Made by a program: the position numbers and the translations under genes. A DNA stretch of 64,000 nt from Paenibacillus swuensis (lineage in GTDB: Bacteria; Bacillota; Bacilli; Paenibacillales; DY6), in contig NZ_CP011388.1 in assembly GCF_001644605.1 (NCBI RefSeq), positions 1,907,001 through 1,971,000 on the forward strand, written 5' to 3'. Positions 61,497-64,000 of this stretch are shown here, in pieces. Under the pieces are notes generated by a model, which worked only from the letters and a program-made list of their open reading frames with translations, did not search any database and was not told where the DNA came from. Numbering within the stretch: the first letter of the stretch is position 1; each line of letters starts with the position of its first letter.

Positions 61497-62583
61497 GACG
61501 CGCCGCCTTTCTTTGGCTGATGAAATGCAACCCGAGTAACAATAGGCTCCACAATATTAATATATAGCCTGCAACATTGGCGTATTGATAATAATAAGCG
61601 TATTTAATAATGGTTGCGGAAGGTACCCTGATGATTACAAACACGGCGGCAACACAAAGATAAATATGGAGGCTTCGCTTCTTTCTCCATAAACCGTCCA
61701 ACCCTTTGGCGCTCACCCATAAGTAGGCGGCGGCGGTGGTGACCACTGTAAACAACCATAATGCCAGACCCAGATTCTCAATACGTTCCACAAAGGTAAA
61801 TTCTACCGATTTCAGAATATCAAGCAAAGGGTATTGCACATTCTCCAGTTGCCAGCGTGAGAAATAAATGACTCCCGCAAAGCTCACTGAAAGATATAAC
61901 AATACTGTAATCCATAGTCCGATGGATGCATGCTTCAGCGCTTGCTTTCGGTTTATGATGTATGGAAAGTAGAACAGGACCAATTCAAATCCAAACATGG
62001 AGGGAAAGCCTGATAGAAACGCAGTCCAAGTATGTTCCCATGGCGCAAGCGGAAACAAGGGCAACAGGTTCGTAAACTCCCCTTTTTGCATAGACCACTT
62101 CAGACAATAAATGATCCATCCCGTTAAAATAAAGGAAAGGATACACATCCGGGCAATATGTCGAATGCCGCCAAATACGATGTAGGCGACGACCAGAAGC
62201 AGCGCAATCAACGGCAAATACGTGTTCATGTCAGGTAAAGACACCGTGCCCACCAACATGACATAACCTGAAACGACCACCGCCGTTTGGAATACACCAT
62301 AGATGACAATGGCATAGTTACATACGGAACCAATCCATAACCCAAGCAGCTTGCGATTGATTTCAAACAAGTTTAATTCGGGGTATTTGCCGGCCAAAAT
62401 CGTCATGGGAATAAGAGTGAGTTGCGCGATAATTGCCATCATAATTACGAGCCACCACTGGGTATGACCGGCGGGACTCAGAAGATGAGGCAGCACAATA
62501 ACACTGTAACCTACCATCACATTTTGCCCTAGAAAAATAACGTGCACCGGCTTTAAATGTCTGACTCTTGCGGATTGGGTCAT
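61486..62583 (-). CDS. gerB: Germinant receptor permease subunit GerB
   Basis: A 365-residue endospore-germination permease of the APC superfamily with about ten membrane helices (GQNVMVGYSVIVLPHLLS start; GELNLFEINRKLLG-like loop; GYVMLVGTVSLPDM). In Bacillus the B subunit holds the germinant-binding site. It lies between gerA and gerC in the standard ABC order. Confidence 0.92.
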   Translation of the reverse strand: MTQSARVRHLKPVHVIFLGQNVMVGYSVIVLPHLLSPAGHTQWWLVIMMAIIAQLTLIPMTILAGKYPELNLFEINRKLLGLWIGSVCNYAIVIYGVFQTAVVVSGYVMLVGTVSLPDMNTYLPLIALLLVVAYIVFGGIRHIARMCILSFILTGWIIYCLKWSMQKGEFTNLLPLFPLAPWEHTWTAFLSGFPSMFGFELVLFYFPYIINRKQALKHASIGLWITVLLYLSVSFAGVIYFSRWQLENVQYPLLDILKSVEFTFVERIENLGLALWLFTVVTTAAAYLWVSAKGLDGLWRKKRSLHIYLCVAAVFVIIRVPSATIIKYAYYYQYANVAGYILILWSLLLLGLHFISQRKAARHDK

Positions 62584-62589
62584 TTGCTC

Positions 62590-64000
62590 TTACTCCTCAT
62601 CCATCGGACGTTTCACGCGGTTCCCCGCTTTCGCGGCAGCGGATTGTTTCAGCCACTGCAGAATCGGCGCTCTGTAAATACTGGTTCTCCAGTCCGTTTG
62701 CTCACTTGTCATGGGGGTAGAAATGTAAACATGTCCCATGGACGTTAGCTTTAGCAGATGACTCAAGAGAAACGCCAGCACCATCATCTGACCGAACAAG
62801 CCGAACATCCCTGCACCGAATATGAAGGCATACCGAACGAGACGTCCGGCCGTGCTAAGGAGATAGTTGGCGGGCAGGAAGGACAGCAATGCCGAGATGG
62901 ATACCAGCACGATGAGCACATTGCTCGCAAGTCCGGCTTCCACAGCCGCCGTACCGATGACGATACCCCCGACTACGCCGATCGTCTGACCTATTTTGGC
63001 AGGCATGCGCGCCCCCGCTTCCCTCAGAATTTCGATAACCAACTCAATACACAGCACCTCGATCAGAGGGGAGAAAGGTACTTTGGAACGCGATTCCAAT
63101 AAGAGTTGCAACAGTTCAGGCGGCAGCATCTCCTGATGAAACGTATTGATGGACACGTACATGGACGTGAGCATTATGCTTATAAAGAAACCGAAGACCC
63201 TAAGCAGACGGATTGCCGTCCCGCCCGTCCATCGAATGTACCAATCCTCCGGGCTGATAAACAGTTCATAGAAGGTTATCGGACAAATGATGACCTCCGG
63301 ACTCCCGTTCATCAGGATGCATACTTTACCGTTCAATAAAGCTTGGGTGACGTTGTCAGGACGCTGGGTAAGACCCAACTGGGGAAATGGAGAGAACGGA
63401 TGGTCTTCCAGCAGTGAGTTCAGCTGCGAAGCGGATAACAGTCCTGGATGCTCCACATGTTTTAATCTGGAAAGGACCTTGCTCACAAGTGAAGGGTTGG
63501 CAATATGCTCCAAATACATGACCGCAACTTCCGTCCCGGATTCCGTTCCGATTCGGAGCCCAGGACTCTTCAGGTAAGGATTGACGATCCGTTTCTTTAT
63601 CTGGGACAGGTTCGTCTCCAGCGACTCTGTAAACGCATCTTGAGGTCCTAACACCGTGCCTTCGTTCTCTGAAGGCGCAATACTTCGCTGGCTTGTTTTC
63701 ATCGTGTTTATTTTGTATATTTCATCTGACTGCTCCATGAGCAATACCGTATATCCGTTCAAAATATCTCGAATTAATGAACTTAGATCGTTATCGTTTA
63801 CTATTTGCGAGAAAGGCAACGCATCCTCAACAGAGCGGGTATCCGTTGAATCCTGTAAAGGTTTAATTACGAGTAGTTGAAGGTTGGCATAATCCTGAAG
63901 CGACTTGATATAGATGAGTACCGCTTTCCTCTTAAAGACGGTAATATCTTCGAATTTCGCGTCCTCAATGTCCTTCAGTTGCGATTGGATGGATTCCTTG
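62590..64000 (-). CDS. gerA: Germinant receptor subunit GerA, N-terminus cut by window edge
   Basis: The frame is open from the stop at 62590 to the right edge, about 470 residues. It has the GerA cytosolic N-terminal domain (SIQSQLKDIEDAKFEDI...LQDYANLQLLVIKPL) and the membrane domain with PFSPLIEVLCIELVIEILREAG and RMPAKIGQTIGVVGGIVIG, hallmarks of the family. The real start is beyond 64000; the TTG at 63819 is only internal. First subunit of the ger operon. Confidence 0.93.
   Translation of the reverse strand, partial: KESIQSQLKDIEDAKFEDITVFKRKAVLIYIKSLQDYANLQLLVIKPLQDSTDTRSVEDALPFSQIVNDNDLSSLIRDILNGYTVLLMEQSDEIYKINTMKTSQRSIAPSENEGTVLGPQDAFTESLETNLSQIKKRIVNPYLKSPGLRIGTESGTEVAVMYLEHIANPSLVSKVLSRLKHVEHPGLLSASQLNSLLEDHPFSPFPQLGLTQRPDNVTQALLNGKVCILMNGSPEVIICPITFYELFISPEDWYIRWTGGTAIRLLRVFGFFISIMLTSMYVSINTFHQEMLPPELLQLLLESRSKVPFSPLIEVLCIELVIEILREAGARMPAKIGQTIGVVGGIVIGTAAVEAGLASNVLIVLVSISALLSFLPANYLLSTAGRLVRYAFIFGAGMFGLFGQMMVLAFLLSHLLKLTSMGHVYISTPMTSEQTDWRTSIYRAPILQWLKQSAAAKAGNRVKRPMDEE

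Noticed and set aside
63639-63819. A start codon for gerA at 63819
   Set aside because: The frame continues open to the window edge with clear GerA-like sequence upstream, so the TTG is internal and the gene is truncated by the window.

Overview
The window looks like chromosomal DNA of an endospore-forming, low-to-mid-GC Firmicute of the Paenibacillaceae (Paenibacillus or a close relative). The reasons are a gerA/gerB/gerC germinant-receptor operon, a sigI-rsgI pair, a T-box leucine leader in front of ilvB, an L20-type leader in front of infC-rpmI-rplT, a ytqA-ytqB pair, an IS1595-type element, and Gram-positive ribosome-binding sites with frequent GTG/TTG/ATT starts. No rRNA, tRNA or CRISPR array is visible.

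Layout. 1-5454 (all minus): MFS transporter (cut by the window edge), leucyl aminopeptidase, rsgI/sigI and a Cys-motif orphan. 5683-9975 (plus): a KTSC protein, a DUF4912-glycosyltransferase fusion and a GH15 glucoamylase-like enzyme. 10042-11309: a small divergent regulatory module whose LexA-like regulator lacks the protease residues. 11379-20157 (mostly minus): peroxiredoxin, leuB, an IS1595-like element, then leuA, ilvC, ilvN, ilvB behind a T-box. 20330-22687: acetyltransferase, Gly-rich protein, and infC-rpmI-rplT. 22702-27255: two glycosyltransferases facing away from a PAP2 phosphatase and an MGDG-synthase-like glycosyltransferase, probably an envelope glycolipid locus. 27307-30931 (minus): five overlapping genes forming a partner-switching cascade (PP2C phosphatase, kinase/anti-sigma, STAS antagonist, two membrane proteins) with no sigma factor. 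31110-38463: trmB, a 56-aa protein, ytqA/ytqB (tRNA wobble-uridine modification), VOC proteins, manA, a methyltransferase, a NUDIX hydrolase and an AT-rich orphan. 38549-42309 (minus): K+ channel, unknown protein, Gly-tailed lipoprotein, glutathionylspermidine-synthase-like ATP-grasp and DUF350 membrane protein, a YjfLMC-like operon. 42393-52753: a PQQ-propeller lipoprotein, a MocR regulator divergent from an EamA exporter, a radical SAM/B12 protein, and an AraC regulator divergent from a secreted GH8 enzyme with FN3, cohesin and dockerin parts. 52801-60357 (minus): a small orphan and the thiamine genes thiC-tenI-thiO-thiS-thiG, then thiD-thiE, behind a TPP riboswitch. 60387-64000 (minus): gerC, gerB, gerA (gerA cut by the window edge).

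How the parts work together. The ilv-leu block reads uncharged leucine tRNA through the T-box. The thi block reads thiamine pyrophosphate. sigI-rsgI and the ger operon are envelope and spore signalling units. The least conventional parts are the sigma-less partner-switching operon, the channel/ATP-grasp/lipoprotein operon, and the IS element whose transposase seems to have lost its catalytic acidic residues.

Several genome-style oddities recur. In-frame tandem repeats sit inside or at the start of ordinary enzymes (GT4 linker, thiG, tenI, ATP-grasp protein, thiD). GC content jumps sharply inside single genes. Two families of short intergenic repeats occur (one around ATGCCGG-TTATCCC, one around AATAGCGTAA/TTACGTTATT). 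All functional statements come from motif recognition by eye; no database search was run.
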